64,000 nucleotides of DNA, taken from NCBI GenBank assembly GCA_030180135.1, contig CM058239.1, forward strand, positions 62,255,823 through 62,319,822, written 5' to 3'. The stretch is from Orychophragmus violaceus (taxonomy: Eukaryota; Streptophyta; Magnoliopsida; Brassicales; Brassicaceae). Shown here piece by piece: positions 32,460 to 43,734 of this stretch (its first letter is position 1; each line of letters opens with the position of its first letter). The position numbers were made by a program, and so were the translations under genes. The notes beneath the pieces are model-generated. The model saw nothing but the letters and a program-made list of their open reading frames with translations, ran no database searches and was not told the origin of the DNA.

Positions 32460-35400
32460 CTAATCATGGATAGCCACCAGCCCTAGTTTGCCAAAAACAT
32501 GAGTGCAAACCTTAAGACTAGCAGCCTTAGTGAAGATGTCCGCAAGCTGATCTTCACTCTTTGTGTAACAAGGCAGAATGGTTCCATCTTCAATCTTCTC
32601 CCTTACCTTGTGACAATCAATCTCAATGTGCTTTGTCCTCTCATGAAACACTGAGTTGGTTGCAATGTGAATAGCAGCCTGGTTGTCACAATGGAAAGTG
32701 ATTGGGCTTGATTGCTCTATGCCAAAGTCCTTAAGCAAAGCCTTCAGCCATGTTAACTCGGTTGCAAGCTTCCTCATGGCCCTATACTCAGCTTCAGCAC
32801 TAGAACAAGATACCACCTTCTGCTTCTTTGTCTTCCAAGTCACCAAGTTGCCTCCAATGAAGGTACAATAGCCGGTTGTTGATCTCCTATCACTCTTATC
32901 TCCAGCCCAATCTGCATCACAATAGCCAACAATCTCTGTGCTCTCATTCTTACCCATCCAAATACCTTGTTCTATTGATCCTTTGAGATATCTGAGTATC
33001 CTCTCAATCAAACTCCAATGATATACTGTGGGTGATTGCATATGTTGGCTAACTTGATTCACAGCAAAGCACAAGTCTGGTCTTGTGAGAGTGAGGTAGA
33101 TAAGCTTCCCAACCAGCCTCCTATACAATGAGACATCCTTGAACTTGACTTCATCTGATTTCTCCCCCTTTCTATTGACTTGGTAGCCATCTTCAAGAGG
33201 AGTCTTTGCAATCTTGCAATCCAGCATACTTGTTTCTGTCAACAAGTCCTTAACATACTTCCTTTGGGACAGAAACAACCCATCATTGAATCTGCAAACT
33301 TCAATGCCCAAGAAGTACTTCAACTCTCCAAGGTCTTTAATATCAAAGGAACTCTTGAGGAAATCCTTTGTAGACTGGATCCCATCATTATCACTTCCTG
33401 TGATAATCAAATCATCCACATATATCAGAACTACCACCACGCCTTGGGCACTTGGAAGTGTGAACAATGTGTGATCAGATTGAGACTTCTTGAAACCATG
33501 GTCCATGAGAGTGTGACTGAGCTTATGGTACCATGCCCTTGGTGATTGCTTCAAGCCATAAATTGCCCTTCTCAGCCTCAATACCTCACCATCTTTACAC
33601 AAGTGCTTCAATCCTGGTGGTGGAGTCATATACACTTCCTCTTCAAGTTCACCTTGTAGAAAAGCATTCTTCACATCCATTTGCCATAGATTCCATGAGA
33701 GGTTGGTAGCTAAGCTCAATGTGACTCTCACTGTGTGAAGTTTAGCCACTGGTGCAAAGGTATCTGTATAGTCTTCTCCATAGGTTTGAGTGAATCCCCT
33801 TGCTACTAGCCTTGCCTTGTACCTCTCTATGTCTCCATTGCTTTTATACTTGATTGTGAAGACCCATTTAGAGCTAACAGTCTTCTTCTTTTTCGGCAGC
33901 TTCTCTACAATCCAAGTATGGTTTCTCTCCATAGCTTCTTTCTCATCCTTTACTGCATCCATCCAAACCTTGATACCCTCAGCCTCTTCATAAGTCTTAG
34001 GGACTTGGTTTAGCTCAATCTTTCCAAGAAAGGCCTTGTGACTAGATGGTAGCAAGTCAATAGAACAAGTAGACTGACTAGGATGAGCTACTGCTTGGTT
34101 GTTGTAGTAGACTCTTGTCTTCATCCATTCTGATGGATCTTTCTTTTCCCTTGTGCTTCTCCTGAGTTGCTGAACCTGTTGATCAACCACTTCCTCATTA
34201 CCCACTGCCTCTTGATAAACCATCTCATCCTCATCCATATCCAAGTCCACTTGGTTCTGATCTTGAGGTAGAGTGTCTTCTTGAGCTTGAGCCGGTTCCT
34301 GAGTGTGTGTTGCTGGTTCAGTATCCTCTTGTTGAGCTTCCTGGGTAGGTGTATCAGCCTTTTCTGGCCGTGGGGTGTCATTGCCCAAGTGATCCAACAA
34401 GTACTTCAAACTTGTAGCCAAATCAGAAGGTGATCTTGAGAGATCTTTCAAACCTTCCCAATCCTTCTTCTCATAGTAACTCTGCCCCTCAATGAACTTA
34501 ACATCCCTTGAAACATAGGTCCTGTTGTTGCTTGGATCAAAACACTTGTAGCCCTTCTGAGTTGTGGAGTATCCAAGAAACATACACCTTGTGCTCTTAG
34601 CATCTAGCTTGTTCCTTTGATCTCCTGAGATATATACAAAACAAACACAACCAAACACACGTAAGTGTTCAATAAATGGTTTGGCTTTGTTCAATACCTC
34701 ATATGGTGAAATGTCTTGAAGAACTCTAGTTGGGATCCTGTTGATGAGATAGCATGCTGCCAACACTGCATCTCCCCAAAATCTCTTAGGAACATTGGTG
34801 TGGAACATCATGGACCTAGCAGCTTCCATGAGGTGTCTGTTCTTCCTTTCAGCCACACCATTTTGTTGGGGAGTATGGGGACAGCTTGTTTGATGAAGGA
34901 TCCCACATTTGTTCAAGTGAGCTTTGAATCTTTGGCTTGTATACTCTCCTCCATTATCTGACCTAAACACTTTGATCTTGGCATTAAACTGATTAGTAAC
35001 ATAGTTTTGGAAATTCAAAAATGCATCAAACACCCTATCTTTAGATGGAAGCAAAGTTACCCAAGTATATTTTGATTTTTCATCTATGAAGGTCACAAAA
35101 TACTTGTTTCTATCTCTAGACAGACAAGGTGAAGTCCAAACATCAGAGTGCACAAGATCAAAACAATGTTCATAGATAGTAGTTGATTTAGGAAAGACAG
35201 TTCTACAATGTTTGCCAAGAATACAAGCTTCACAAGATGAATGATCAAAGCTAACATTAGGCAACATTAAGTTCAAAGCACGAGCATGAGGATGTCCTAG
35301 TCTAGCATGCCATAGGACATTTTGATTGAAAGAAAAACAGGATTTAAAAGCTAATGAATCCGAGTTTCTTGGAGAAGTGTCTTCAAGGAGGTAAAGCTCA

Positions 35401-36710
35401 TCTTGTGTACCACCTCTTCCAATAACCTTTCCATTCTTAATATCCTGAAAACAAACATCATTAGGCCCAAAGATAACATTGCAATTCAAGTCTTTAGTGA
35501 TCCTCTTAACCGACAGCAAGTTAGATTTAAACTTAGGAACATAGAAAGCATCACTTTCCTTGTTAAATAATCTCAACTTTCCTGTACCTATTATTGGAAT
35601 CCCTTGACCATCAGCTATAGTTACTCTTCCTAGGGCAGGTTTAATGTTCTCCAACAACTTAGCATTACTAATCATATGATGAGAAGCTCCTGAATCTACT
35701 ACCAACTTATGATCAGTTTTACTAAGCAATTTATGTGAAAATAAAGAGATACCAGAGAGTTTAGAGGCATAAGCCTTGATGAGGTCCTCAAGGTCACTCT
35801 TCTTGACATACTCAGTGGCTGTGTAGAGTGCAAGCTCCCCTCCTTGAGCTGAAGTAGAGGCTGGTTCATTCACAGCTTCTTGTGAGATGTTTGCATTTGC
35901 CCTTGAGTTCTTGAACTTGTCTGGTTTGAGGTGAGGATGGAGGACCCAACACTTCTCCTTGGAGTGGCCTTTCCTCTTGCAATGATCACAAAATGGCGCC
36001 TTCTTCTCCTCAGGTTTGAAGCCGACTTTGTTGGCAGTCACCAACTCCCCCTTTCCTCCAAACAAACCAATGTTTCCTTCTTCCTTTTGGAGCCTTGAAC
36101 ACACCTCTTCAAAATCAGGAAGTGTAGTCTCCCTTAGGATCTTCATGATGGCATCATTGTAAACCGGATTCAAGTTGAGTAGAAGGCCAAAGATCTTGTC
36201 TTGCTCCTTTCTCTCAATGAGAACCTTAGGGTTTAAAGTGCTTGGCCTTAGCATCTCAAGTTCAGACCATGCTGAAGAGAACTTCCCAAGATACTTGGTA
36301 AAGTCATGGTCTTCTTGTTTCAGCTCATTTATGGCCTTCTTAACTTCATACACCCTGCTGAGATTAGACACATCTCCATAAATCTTCTTGAGAGTATCCC
36401 ACAGTGATTTTGCTGTCTCACAATGAGAATAAGCTTCAAGGATGGATGGGTCAAGAGAGTTTTGGAGGAAGCCAAGCACAAGCTGATCTTCTTGAAACCA
36501 TTTAGCTTCTGCCTTTTTGGTTTCCTCATCCTTCTTCTTGGCTTCATCTTCTTCAGTTGGTGTTTTATCCTCCAAGATGTGATCCCACAATCCTCTTCCA
36601 CAAATGGCAGTCTTGATGGTCCTTTGCCATGTCCTATAGTTGATACCTTTGAGCACAACAGGGACAGCAGTAGGCCTCAAGCTTGAGCTGAGATGAGAAG
36701 AGTCTTCCAT
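32460..36710 (-). CDS. Copia gag-pol polyprotein of B2
   Basis: 1416-aa uninterrupted polyprotein, co-linear with that of B1. Gag; zinc knuckle CDHCKRKGHSKEKC near 241; protease DSGAS near 339; integrase DDE near 523, 585 and 621; RT YVDDL at 1097-1101; RNase H at the C-terminal end with YCDADW near 1265. The differences from B1 are scattered substitutions, mostly in gag and the integrase-RT linker, as expected for two lineages both kept functional. Start chosen as in B1. Confidence 0.97.
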   Translation of the reverse strand: MEDSSHLSSSLRPTAVPVVLKGINYRTWQRTIKTAICGRGLWDHILEDKTPTEEDEAKKKDEETKKAEAKWFQEDQLVLGFLQNSLDPSILEAYSHCETAKSLWDTLKKIYGDVSNLSRVYEVKKAINELKQEDHDFTKYLGKFSSAWSELEMLRPSTLNPKVLIERKEQDKIFGLLLNLNPVYNDAIMKILRETTLPDFEEVCSRLQKEEGNIGLFGGKGELVTANKVGFKPEEKKAPFCDHCKRKGHSKEKCWVLHPHLKPDKFKNSRANANISQEAVNEPASTSAQGGELALYTATEYVKKSDLEDLIKAYASKLSGISLFSHKLLSKTDHKLVVDSGASHHMISNAKLLENIKPALGRVTIADGQGIPIIGTGKLRLFNKESDAFYVPKFKSNLLSVKRITKDLNCNVIFGPNDVCFQDIKNGKVIGRGGTQDELYLLEDTSPRNSDSLAFKSCFSFNQNVLWHARLGHPHARALNLMLPNVSFDHSSCEACILGKHCRTVFPKSTTIYEHCFDLVHSDVWTSPCLSRDRNKYFVTFIDEKSKYTWVTLLPSKDRVFDAFLNFQNYVTNQFNAKIKVFRSDNGGEYTSQRFKAHLNKCGILHQTSCPHTPQQNGVAERKNRHLMEAARSMMFHTNVPKRFWGDAVLAACYLINRIPTRVLQDISPYEVLNKAKPFIEHLRVFGCVCFVYISGDQRNKLDAKSTRCMFLGYSTTQKGYKCFDPSNNRTYVSRDVKFIEGQSYYEKKDWEGLKDLSRSPSDLATSLKYLLDHLGNDTPRPEKADTPTQEAQQEDTEPATHTQEPAQAQEDTLPQDQNQVDLDMDEDEMVYQEAVGNEEVVDQQVQQLRRSTREKKDPSEWMKTRVYYNNQAVAHPSQSTCSIDLLPSSHKAFLGKIELNQVPKTYEEAEGIKVWMDAVKDEKEAMERNHTWIVEKLPKKKKTVSSKWVFTIKYKSNGDIERYKARLVARGFTQTYGEDYTDTFAPVAKLHTVRVTLSLATNLSWNLWQMDVKNAFLQGELEEEVYMTPPPGLKHLCKDGEVLRLRRAIYGLKQSPRAWYHKLSHTLMDHGFKKSQSDHTLFTLPSAQGVVVVLIYVDDLIITGSDNDGIQSTKDFLKSSFDIKDLGELKYFLGIEVCRFNDGLFLSQRKYVKDLLTETSMLDCKIAKTPLEDGYQVNRKGEKSDEVKFKDVSLYRRLVGKLIYLTLTRPDLCFAVNQVSQHMQSPTVYHWSLIERILRYLKGSIEQGIWMGKNESTEIVGYCDADWAGDKSDRRSTTGYCTFIGGNLVTWKTKKQKVVSCSSAEAEYRAMRKLATELTWLKALLKDFGIEQSSPITFHCDNQAAIHIATNSVFHERTKHIEIDCHKVREKIEDGTILPCYTKSEDQLADIFTKAASLKVCTHVFGKLGLVAIHD

Positions 36711-37000
36711 GGTGAACAGCTGATGGAGAGCGGTTGGAACTTTGAAGGACCGAGAGTGAACAATCTTTGGACCGAGAAACCTAGGGTTTTATGTGGACCG
36801 AGAGTATGAGTAAACTGAGTGAATGAGAGCTTAGGACAAGAATAAGAGTTAATGAGCAGAGAGGATGAAGAACTTAGAGAGTAGTAGCTTAGGAACCGAG
36901 AGAATAAAGATAGAGAGAATTAGGGTTTTGGACCGAGAGTAGCTGCAGCCGAGAGAGAGTGAAGAATTAAAGAGAGAGAATCAAGAGAATGAGGAGCATT

Positions 37001-37012
37001 GCTCTGATACCA
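37001..37012 (-). promoter_or_regulatory. Primer-binding site of B2
   Basis: Reverse complement of TGGTATCAGAGC, directly beside the 5' LTR. Confidence 0.93.
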
Positions 37013-37458
37013 TGTGAGATTTTGAGAGTATGAACATGAGTGTTCTTGAGAGAATAAGAGTGGAGGCGCAGCTAGAGAGAAAATGGGATTCAAAACCCTT
37101 AACTTGTTTCATTTGTGGTTACAACATATATATAGGTCTTACAACACATGGATGGTTTAACCTAAAGTAGAAACAAGACAAAATGAGAGGAGACAAGGTC
37201 AGAGCAGGTCTGAGGATGCGCCAGGAGGTGAGAGAAAGGGTGTGGACCACTTGTGGTCCCCAACAGACAAAACCCCCCTTAAACCCTAACGGCTCTCTCT
37301 CCTTCTGTCCCAACGGCTCTCTCTCTTTCTTGTGTCTGAATAATGTTGGCGCCTCATCAAATGTGTTGTCCCCAACTTTGCACTTTGATAATGTGCAAGA
37401 CTTGTGCAAGACTTGTGCATTACACAATCTTAACACAATGATACTCTCATGATCAATA
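37013..37458 (-). repeat. 5' LTR of B2
   Basis: 446 bp, same by eye as 31862-32307. TATATATA near 37126-37134 is the probable TATA box. Followed by ATATG and the rest of the C2 LTR. Confidence 0.96.
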
Positions 37459-37463
37459 ATATG

Positions 37464-38391
37464 AAAATGTTATCCAAGAGCTTAACATCACATAGGATTG
37501 TTTACTCATGATAATGGATGACAAATCAGTAATTAGCTAAGAGGTGTTCTAAGAAGAAAGAAAAGGAAAAACATGTAAGAGCATTATAAACCGAGAGACT
37601 CTCACACTTGGATTAGTTATGGAAGAACTATCCAAGTGTGGTTTAGGACTGCCTTAGCAGCCCACCAAGGCTCTTACATGAGTCTACATTGTGTCTTGTT
37701 GAAGAACACAATGAGATGTTTGAAAGAGAACCGCAAGAAAAGAACTAAGGGAAAGAGAGAAGAAGAGAGACTTTGTGTATAACAATAAGTCTTATAAATG
37801 TTTGTGAATTAGCAACTTGATACAATGGCGTGGGACTCTCTTATATAGAGATACAATTAGGTCAAGACCACAATAAACAAAGCATTAAATCACAGCCCTT
37901 GATTAAGAGAGGGAGATTCGGATTTGAACTTCAACGGTTGGATCTTCTTCTTCCATTTGAAGTCTTGTGTCTTCTTGTGCTGAAAGTGACTTCTCCTCTT
38001 GCTCCTTTGGCGTGTTGTAGGTCTGGAGAGAGAGAGAGACACGCTCCCAAAGGCTGATAGTGACTGGTCTTCACTTGTGTTCAGACCTTAACTCAACATG
38101 TGATCTCTCCTTGTTTATTCTTCTTGCACATCCGAGATATGCATCTGATTATGCCCCACTTATGCACATTGTATTCAACATCTTCTTATTATCATTTGGC
38201 CCTGACTTTGCACAGACCAACTTGTGCCCCAACTTTGCACAATCTTCTTCAAGGAGTGTTGCTTGGATAACACTCTTTTCTTGCTTGTGGAACCACCTCT
38301 CTTCTTGTGGAACACTTCTTCTTGCTTTGTTTAGGACTGAGGCTCGGCTTCTTCAGCCTCTCCTCATCCCATTTACTCCTCCTCTCTAATA
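37464..38391 (-). repeat. C2 3' LTR, right fragment
   Basis: Remaining 928 bp of the C2 LTR. With 31665-31861 it adds up to 1125 bp, exactly the length of the other C2 LTR at 51618-52742. Carries CCCCAACTTTGCAC at 38227-38240. Confidence 0.93.
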
Positions 38392-39541
38392 CTCCCCCGC
38401 AAGCTTGGTCGCCGGGACTCCATAAGACCAAAGGGAGAAGAGGACCAAAGGCCAAGCTTGGAGCGGTTGAACTACCTCATTAAAAACCTCCTTAAGTAAA
38501 ACCTCTTGGGATAAAACCTTAAGGAGGACAAAAAGAGTATAGTCACCTACTCAAGATGTAACTTGACCTTGGTATCATCATCTTAACTCACGGCTCACTT
38601 CTTTCTCCAACTCTTCCTTTCCTTAGCATTCCTTTGTTTGATCTCTTCTTGATATGAACTTCTTTGATCTTTGTTGTGTCTTTTGAAACTTGGACTCTAT
38701 AGTGCTCCGGCCTTTAACCCCAACATTGATAATCCTTCTCTTCCTGAGTTGAACTTCAAGTTGGTCTCATCTTCCTCTTGGAAAGACTTCAAGACTTGCG
38801 GATGCTCCTCATAGCTCCTTCACTTTCTAATGCTCCTCAAGCATGTCTTTATCTTTTCCTTCAACACAAAGGTTTAAAGGAAACATGTTAAGTGTGTGCA
38901 AGACATTTAGAACATTAGCTAAGCATTAAACCTTTATGTTTAGAAACGTTTTGAGTATTAGTTTTAAAACGTTTTTGAATTGAAACACATGATCACAACA
39001 AGATACTTAAGAGAAAAACAAGTCTAAAACGTTTTGAGAATAAGGTTTAAAACATTTTGACTTTGAAAACTTCACATAATCAAGAGAACTCATAAGATGG
39101 AAGCTTAATGAAAATGAAAAGGAGGTTTTAGAAGTAGCCTGATTTCTTGTTGCGGTTGGGAGTGATTGAATGTTTGCCTTGTTGGAACATAACCATGACT
39201 GATCCAACAAGCTCCCCCGCACCCTTGAATGGCTCTTCACCATGTATACACAGCTTGTACAACTCCTTGTACAGCTTCTTTGAACAAGGCCTCTTCCTTC
39301 TTTGAATGGACAGCTTGTAAACCGCCTTCTTCTTTGGGAAGATCCTTGAACCTTGAGCTCATCCACCAGCTGACTCCCAACTCGGTTATGGCTCCAACAG
39401 AATGAGGATTTCAGCTTATCCACAACTCCATGAGTTCACTGGTTTTGTTGGAGACTTCTTCAGCTCCTCAACCACACAACTCCAATAACATCAGCTTGAA
39501 CCGCCACTTAGAGTGTGCACCCTCCTTTTGTGACTGATCCT
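38392..39541 (-). other. C2 interior, left part (non-coding)
   Basis: Co-linear with the C1 interior next to its 3' LTR. Holds the polypurine tract (38392-38399) and the 3' hairpin. The 138-codon minus frame at 39007-39423 overlaps the equivalent C1 frame but shows no domain. Ends in ATCCT (39537-39541), the target duplication of D; continues at 50690. Confidence 0.85.
38474..38538 (-). ncRNA. Conserved 3' hairpin motif of C2
   Basis: 10-bp stem 38487-38496 with 38518-38527, 21-nt loop region, same as C1. Confidence 0.72.
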
Positions 39542-40748
39542 TATTAGAGAGGATGCATTCAAGGAGGAGGAAAGGCCGAAGTCACAATGACAAGGCCTAG
39601 AAGTCATTCCTTGGATGAGCTTTGGTGTGAGACAAAGAAGACCAAAGATGGATCAATACTTAGCTAAGCTAAGGATGAGGGCATCAAGAGGCTATGAAGT
39701 CCACACTAGAAGCATAAAGAAGCACAAGACAATATGACTTGTGGAAGAGTATAACCTAGACTTGGTAAAGAAGCAAGAGGAGCCAAAAGGTGTTGATGCG
39801 GATAAGAGGAGTATGCTATATTTGGGAGTGTGTATCACGGCCAAGATGTGTGTGAGACAAGGAGGAGAGGAGCTTCAGCTTATCATGAAGTCTGGTTAAG
39901 CTTATCATAAGCCTTAAGGAGTGATAAGCTATCAAGAAGCATGAGAGAGAGGAGGCTGAAGCATGTGAACGTGTAGGACAAGTCCCTTTCATCATGGTGA
40001 AGCGTGACTCTCTCTCTCCTCAGTAGGACCACAAGACAGCCTGTCTCTCTCCTCAGAACCACATGAATTCAAAATAAAGGGGATATGGTCCAAGCGGTTC
40101 AGAGCAGTCACTATCCAAGTCTGAACACGCTTAAAGAAGACCTCTCTCCTCACATGTGGTGAATCAAACCGTTGGAGCCTCCTCCTCTTGTTTATGACCG
40201 AGATTATTAGGGTTTATACTTGTTTTATGTTTGTGTTAAAGCATTGTAAAAGTCCTATATAAGGACCAGACTTGTAACACACAGAAATAAGAAGAAAGAA
40301 GTTCAAACATAAATTAGGGTTTTCACTCTCTCTCTATGCGCTTTCTTCTTCCCATTCTCTCATTGTGTCTCTCTTCCTAAACACAATGAAACCATGAACA
40401 GTCTCGGTCCTAAGGATGCTTTAATGCTCCTGGTTGTGTTCTTGATCAGCTCTTCCATAGCTGATTCAAGGAACAACACAAACCGGCTCTTCATGGATAT
40501 CACAAGAACAACACCCTCTACTTACTGATTCTCTTAATCCTCATGAGTAAACACACTCTATAAGTGATGTTAGGCTCCTGGATAAGTCTCAAATAGAGTG
40601 GTGCTCTTGTTAAAGCTAAGTAGAATCACTAACTTCCAAGCTAAACTTGGTTGCGGTTCACTTATGCTCTTTCTCTCTAAACAAAGGTTTAGAGTAATCT
40701 CAAGGTTTCTCAACATGATTTCATGGTCATGATTGTGAAATCCCAACA
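39542..40748 (+). repeat. LTR1 of D
   Basis: 1207 bp, followed by the primer-binding site. Includes several short inverted repeats around agcttatca/tgataagct (about 39886-39935). Confidence 0.95.
40256..40262 (+). promoter_or_regulatory. Probable TATA box of the D LTR promoter
   Basis: TATATAA in gtcctatataaggaccagac, followed by cttgtaacacacag about 25-30 nt downstream as a likely start region. The same in LTR2 and LTR3. Confidence 0.6.
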
Positions 40749-40760
40749 TGGTATCAGAGC
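40749..40760 (+). promoter_or_regulatory. Primer-binding site of D
   Basis: TGGTATCAGAGC adjoining LTR1. Confidence 0.92.
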
Positions 40761-40802
40761 ATAAGATTCTAGGATTGAATCAAGCTCAAAAACCAGAGAA
40801 AA

Positions 40803-40918
40803 ACAGAGCAAAACTCTGTCCCTTTCTCCTCAAAGCTTCCGCAAAAGTCTGAGAGTAAACTGAGCAAAACTCAGTCAATGTTCTCAAAACCAAAAGCTCA
40901 AACTGAGCAAAACTCAGT
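40803..40918 (+). ncRNA. Three leader hairpins of D
   Basis: Six-bp stems at 40803-40808/40814-40819 (ACAGAG/CTCTGT), 40859-40864/40870-40875 and 40902-40907/40913-40918 (ACTGAG/CTCAGT), each with a CAAAA loop. The first and third are followed by CCCT or CCCTGAAC. Same position and form as the leader hairpins of C. Confidence 0.5.
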
Positions 40919-42361
40919 CCCTGAACTTCCCTTTCATTCTCTCATTCATTCTCTCATTTATTCTCTCATTCATTTATACTCTCATTCTCAAGCATTCATT
41001 CTCTCATTTTCTGCATTTTTCTTTCATTCTCTGGTTCTTATACTTCTCATATTCTCTCTGAGTTCTGTCCTTGAAGCTCCTTAGCTCACAATGACTTAAA
41101 AATCAGAGTGCATAGCTCCTGATCAAGGCTGTGTTATTTTGAGGATTATTGTGTGTTTCTTGGTGTTTTTAGGTGGAATGATGAACCAACTAGTGAGGAC
41201 AGTTTACAAAAGGGCTGGAGTTCAGTTTCTAAGTGGCTGTACCCACTGGTCTTGAGCTTACCTAAGGAGAAGAGGCGTCCAGAGGCTGCTACAACAAAGT
41301 TAGTCAAGAGAAGCAACACTGATTTCTTGGATAATCAAGTCTAGAAGCTGTTTCAAGAAGAGGCAGTGATGGAAGCTTGTATTCAAGGCTTAGTGTGCAT
41401 CATGGTTAGGAAGATCAGTCTTGAAGCTGCTCTAAGATGGAGTAGTGATGGAGGATTGGCTCTCAGCATGGTGTGGTTAATCTGAAGCTAACAAAGGAGT
41501 AGACCAGAAGGTGTCCATACTTAAGGGAGGCTACAAGTTGAACAACCCATCAAGGCTGTTAAGGTCTCAAGAGAAGTCAACAAGGAGCAGCCAAAGGAGA
41601 GGAGCTAGAACCAGTTATGCAACTGATGAATCAACTCACATCTCACTGGTGCTTCCGACTCCATGAAGGCTTAACAGTCCGGGGGAGGTTTAAACCTCAA
41701 AGAAATGGAGTAAACCCTAGAGGAACTCCTAAAACCAGAAGCAACAACACCTTGATTGAAGTTAGAACCGGGAATCACTAAGTGGAGCAGACCAAGAAGG
41801 AGTTGCAAGCTAGTGATAGGCGTTGAATCAGCTCAAATCAAGAGTGTTGGTGTGAAGAAGAAGGGCTTAGATTGAATGTGCAAAAATCCAGAGAGATATG
41901 CACAAGGTTTCAAAGTCCCAAACATGTCCAAAGGAAGATCAAACCTCAACTCCTAAAAGGCTAAACTCCTAAACTCTCACTGTTTTTATTAAGTCTTCAT
42001 TAAGTCAATTAAATTCACTTGTGTTACTTATCCATTGCTTAATCATATACTTAAACTCATGGCATTTTACTTTAACAAGTCTTCTTTGAATCTTTGATGT
42101 GAAGGTTCATTAGGAGGCCTAAAGGAGGAGTTAGACCATGGGCAGATTAAGTGACAAGGAGAGAGCTCAAGGAGTGACAAGAAAGAAGGCTAAGTCTTGA
42201 GGCAAGGTCATGGAAGGTTCAATGGTGAAGCTTAGTCCAATGGAGAAGCTTGATCCAAGATGGAGAAGGCAATCTAAAGGAGAAGTTAACCTAATGAACC
42301 GGCTCATTCAAATGCACAAAGGAACATGTCAAAGCTTACATCAAGGGGATGTTGTGGCTAT

Positions 42362-42425
42362 ACTCTTTTTCCCTCCTTAAGGTTTTGTCCCATGAGGTTT
42401 TCCTTAGGGAGGTTTTTAATGAGGT
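42362..42425 (+). ncRNA. Conserved 3' hairpin motif of D
   Basis: 11-bp stem 42372-42382 with 42402-42412, including one G-U pair, and a 19-nt loop TTTTGTCCCATGAGGTTTT, between ACTCTTTTTC and GGTTTTTAATGAGGT. Confidence 0.74.
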
Positions 42426-42491
42426 AGCTCCCGCATCTCCAAGCTTGGCCTCTGGTCCTTTAGTGTCTCGGCGCCCAAGCTTGCGGGGGAG

Positions 42492-43096
42492 TATTAGAGA
42501 GGATGCATTCAAGGAGGAGGAAAGGCCGAAGTCACAATGACAAGGCCTAGAAGTCATTCCTTGGATGAGCTTTGGTGTGAGACAAAGAAGACCAAAGATG
42601 GATCAATACTTAGCTAAGCTAAGGATGAGGGCATCAAGAGGCTATGAAGTCCACACTAGAAGCATAAAGAAGCACAAGACAATATGACTTGTGGAAGAGT
42701 ATAACCTAGACTTGGTAAAGAAGCAAGAGGAGCCAAAAGGTGTTGATGCGGATAAGAGGAGTATGCTATATTTGGGAGTGTGTATCACGGCCAAGATGTG
42801 TGTGAGACAAGGAGGAGAGGAGCTTCAGCTTATCATGAAGTCTGGTTAAGCTTATCATAAGCCTTAAGGAGTGATAAGCTATCAAGAAGCATGAGAGAGA
42901 GGAGGCTGAAGCATGTGAACGTGTAGGACAAGTCCCTTTCATCATGGTGAAGCGTGACTCTCTCTCTCCTCAGTAGGACCACAAGACAGCCTGTCTCTCT
43001 CCTCAGAACCACATGAATTCAAAATAAAGGGGATATGGTCCAAGCGGTTCAGAGCAGTCACTATCCAAGTCTGAACACGCTTAAAGAAGACCTCTC
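42492..43096 (+). repeat. LTR2 of D, left fragment
   Basis: First 605 bp of LTR2, ending in CTCTC, the target duplication of A3. Confidence 0.94.
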
Positions 43097-43612
43097 TGTA
43101 AGTTTTAGAATATGAGATTATGAAGAGTATTTGAGTGTTTAACTTAGTGAGAATGAAGAACATGAGAGAAATTCGTATGAGATTAGAGGAGAGATTGTGA
43201 GAGAGAGAGAAGAAGAAGTATGAGGGGAAAACTCCCAAAAAGAGTGTATTTTTTTTCTTCTTGATATTACAATGAATATATAGACATAAAAACAACTAAA
43301 TTTCGTGGCTATACATTCAAATTCAAATTTAGATGACAAAATAATTCTTAGGACCCCTTTAGACAAAAAGATGAAGCAAGTAGGGAAGGGAATCTCCATT
43401 TGAATTTGAATCTTGTCTCCTGGCACTATTCATCCGTGGAGTCAACCTTCTAGAAGATATTTGACTTGATTCATGGTAACTTATCCTTTTACAACTTAAC
43501 CATGAGATTAAATTCTCTTCGGTTTTACTTATTCACCTCTTCCTCTTCTGATCGGATGAAGGGACTTCTGATTAATGTCTTCATCTCAATACTTTGGATC
43601 TCCATTTCAATA
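43097..43612 (-). repeat. 3' LTR of A3
   Basis: 516 bp; sense ends TATTGAAATGG...CTTACA. Eight T residues (43248 region) where the other LTR has seven. Confidence 0.96.
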
Positions 43613-43621
43613 CTCCCCCTC
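43613..43621 (-). promoter_or_regulatory. Polypurine tract of A3
   Basis: Plus-strand CTCCCCCTC, sense GAGGGGGAG, adjoining the 3' LTR. Confidence 0.9.
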
Positions 43622-43670
43622 AAGCTTGAATTCAAAGGCTGAATCAAGCTTGGAATGGCAATGGAGATCT

Positions 43671-43734
43671 ACCTCATTAAAAACCTTCATGAAGAAAACC
43701 ACATGGGATAAAACTTCATGAAGGGAAAAAGAGT
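43671..43734 (-). ncRNA. Conserved 3' hairpin motif of A3
   Basis: 11-bp stem 43684-43694 with 43714-43724 and loop TTTTATCCCATGTGGTTTT in sense. The pol stop (43716-43718) is again inside the stem. Confidence 0.75.

Larger units (their letters stand above)
31862..37458 (-). mobile_element. Copia LTR retrotransposon B2 (intact, nested in C2)
   Basis: 5597-bp copia element on the minus strand with 446-bp LTRs (31862-32307, 37013-37458) and target duplication ATATG (31857-31861 and 37459-37463). Related to B1, with diverged U3 (446 versus 431 bp) and many amino-acid changes. Gag-pol is intact and the LTRs look identical by eye, so insertion was recent. Confidence 0.97.
40749..42491 (+). other. 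Non-coding interior of D
   Basis: 1743 bp with no frame that I recognise. It starts with the primer-binding site, then three leader hairpins and a run of cattctctc repeats (about 40930-41050). A segment near 41150-41200 resembles the C interior. It ends with the 3' hairpin and polypurine tract GCGGGGGAG (about 42483-42491). The 3'-most ~70 bp (gcttggcctctggtcc...ccaagcttgc) also matches family C. The frames of 63-68 codons look like chance. Confidence 0.8.
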
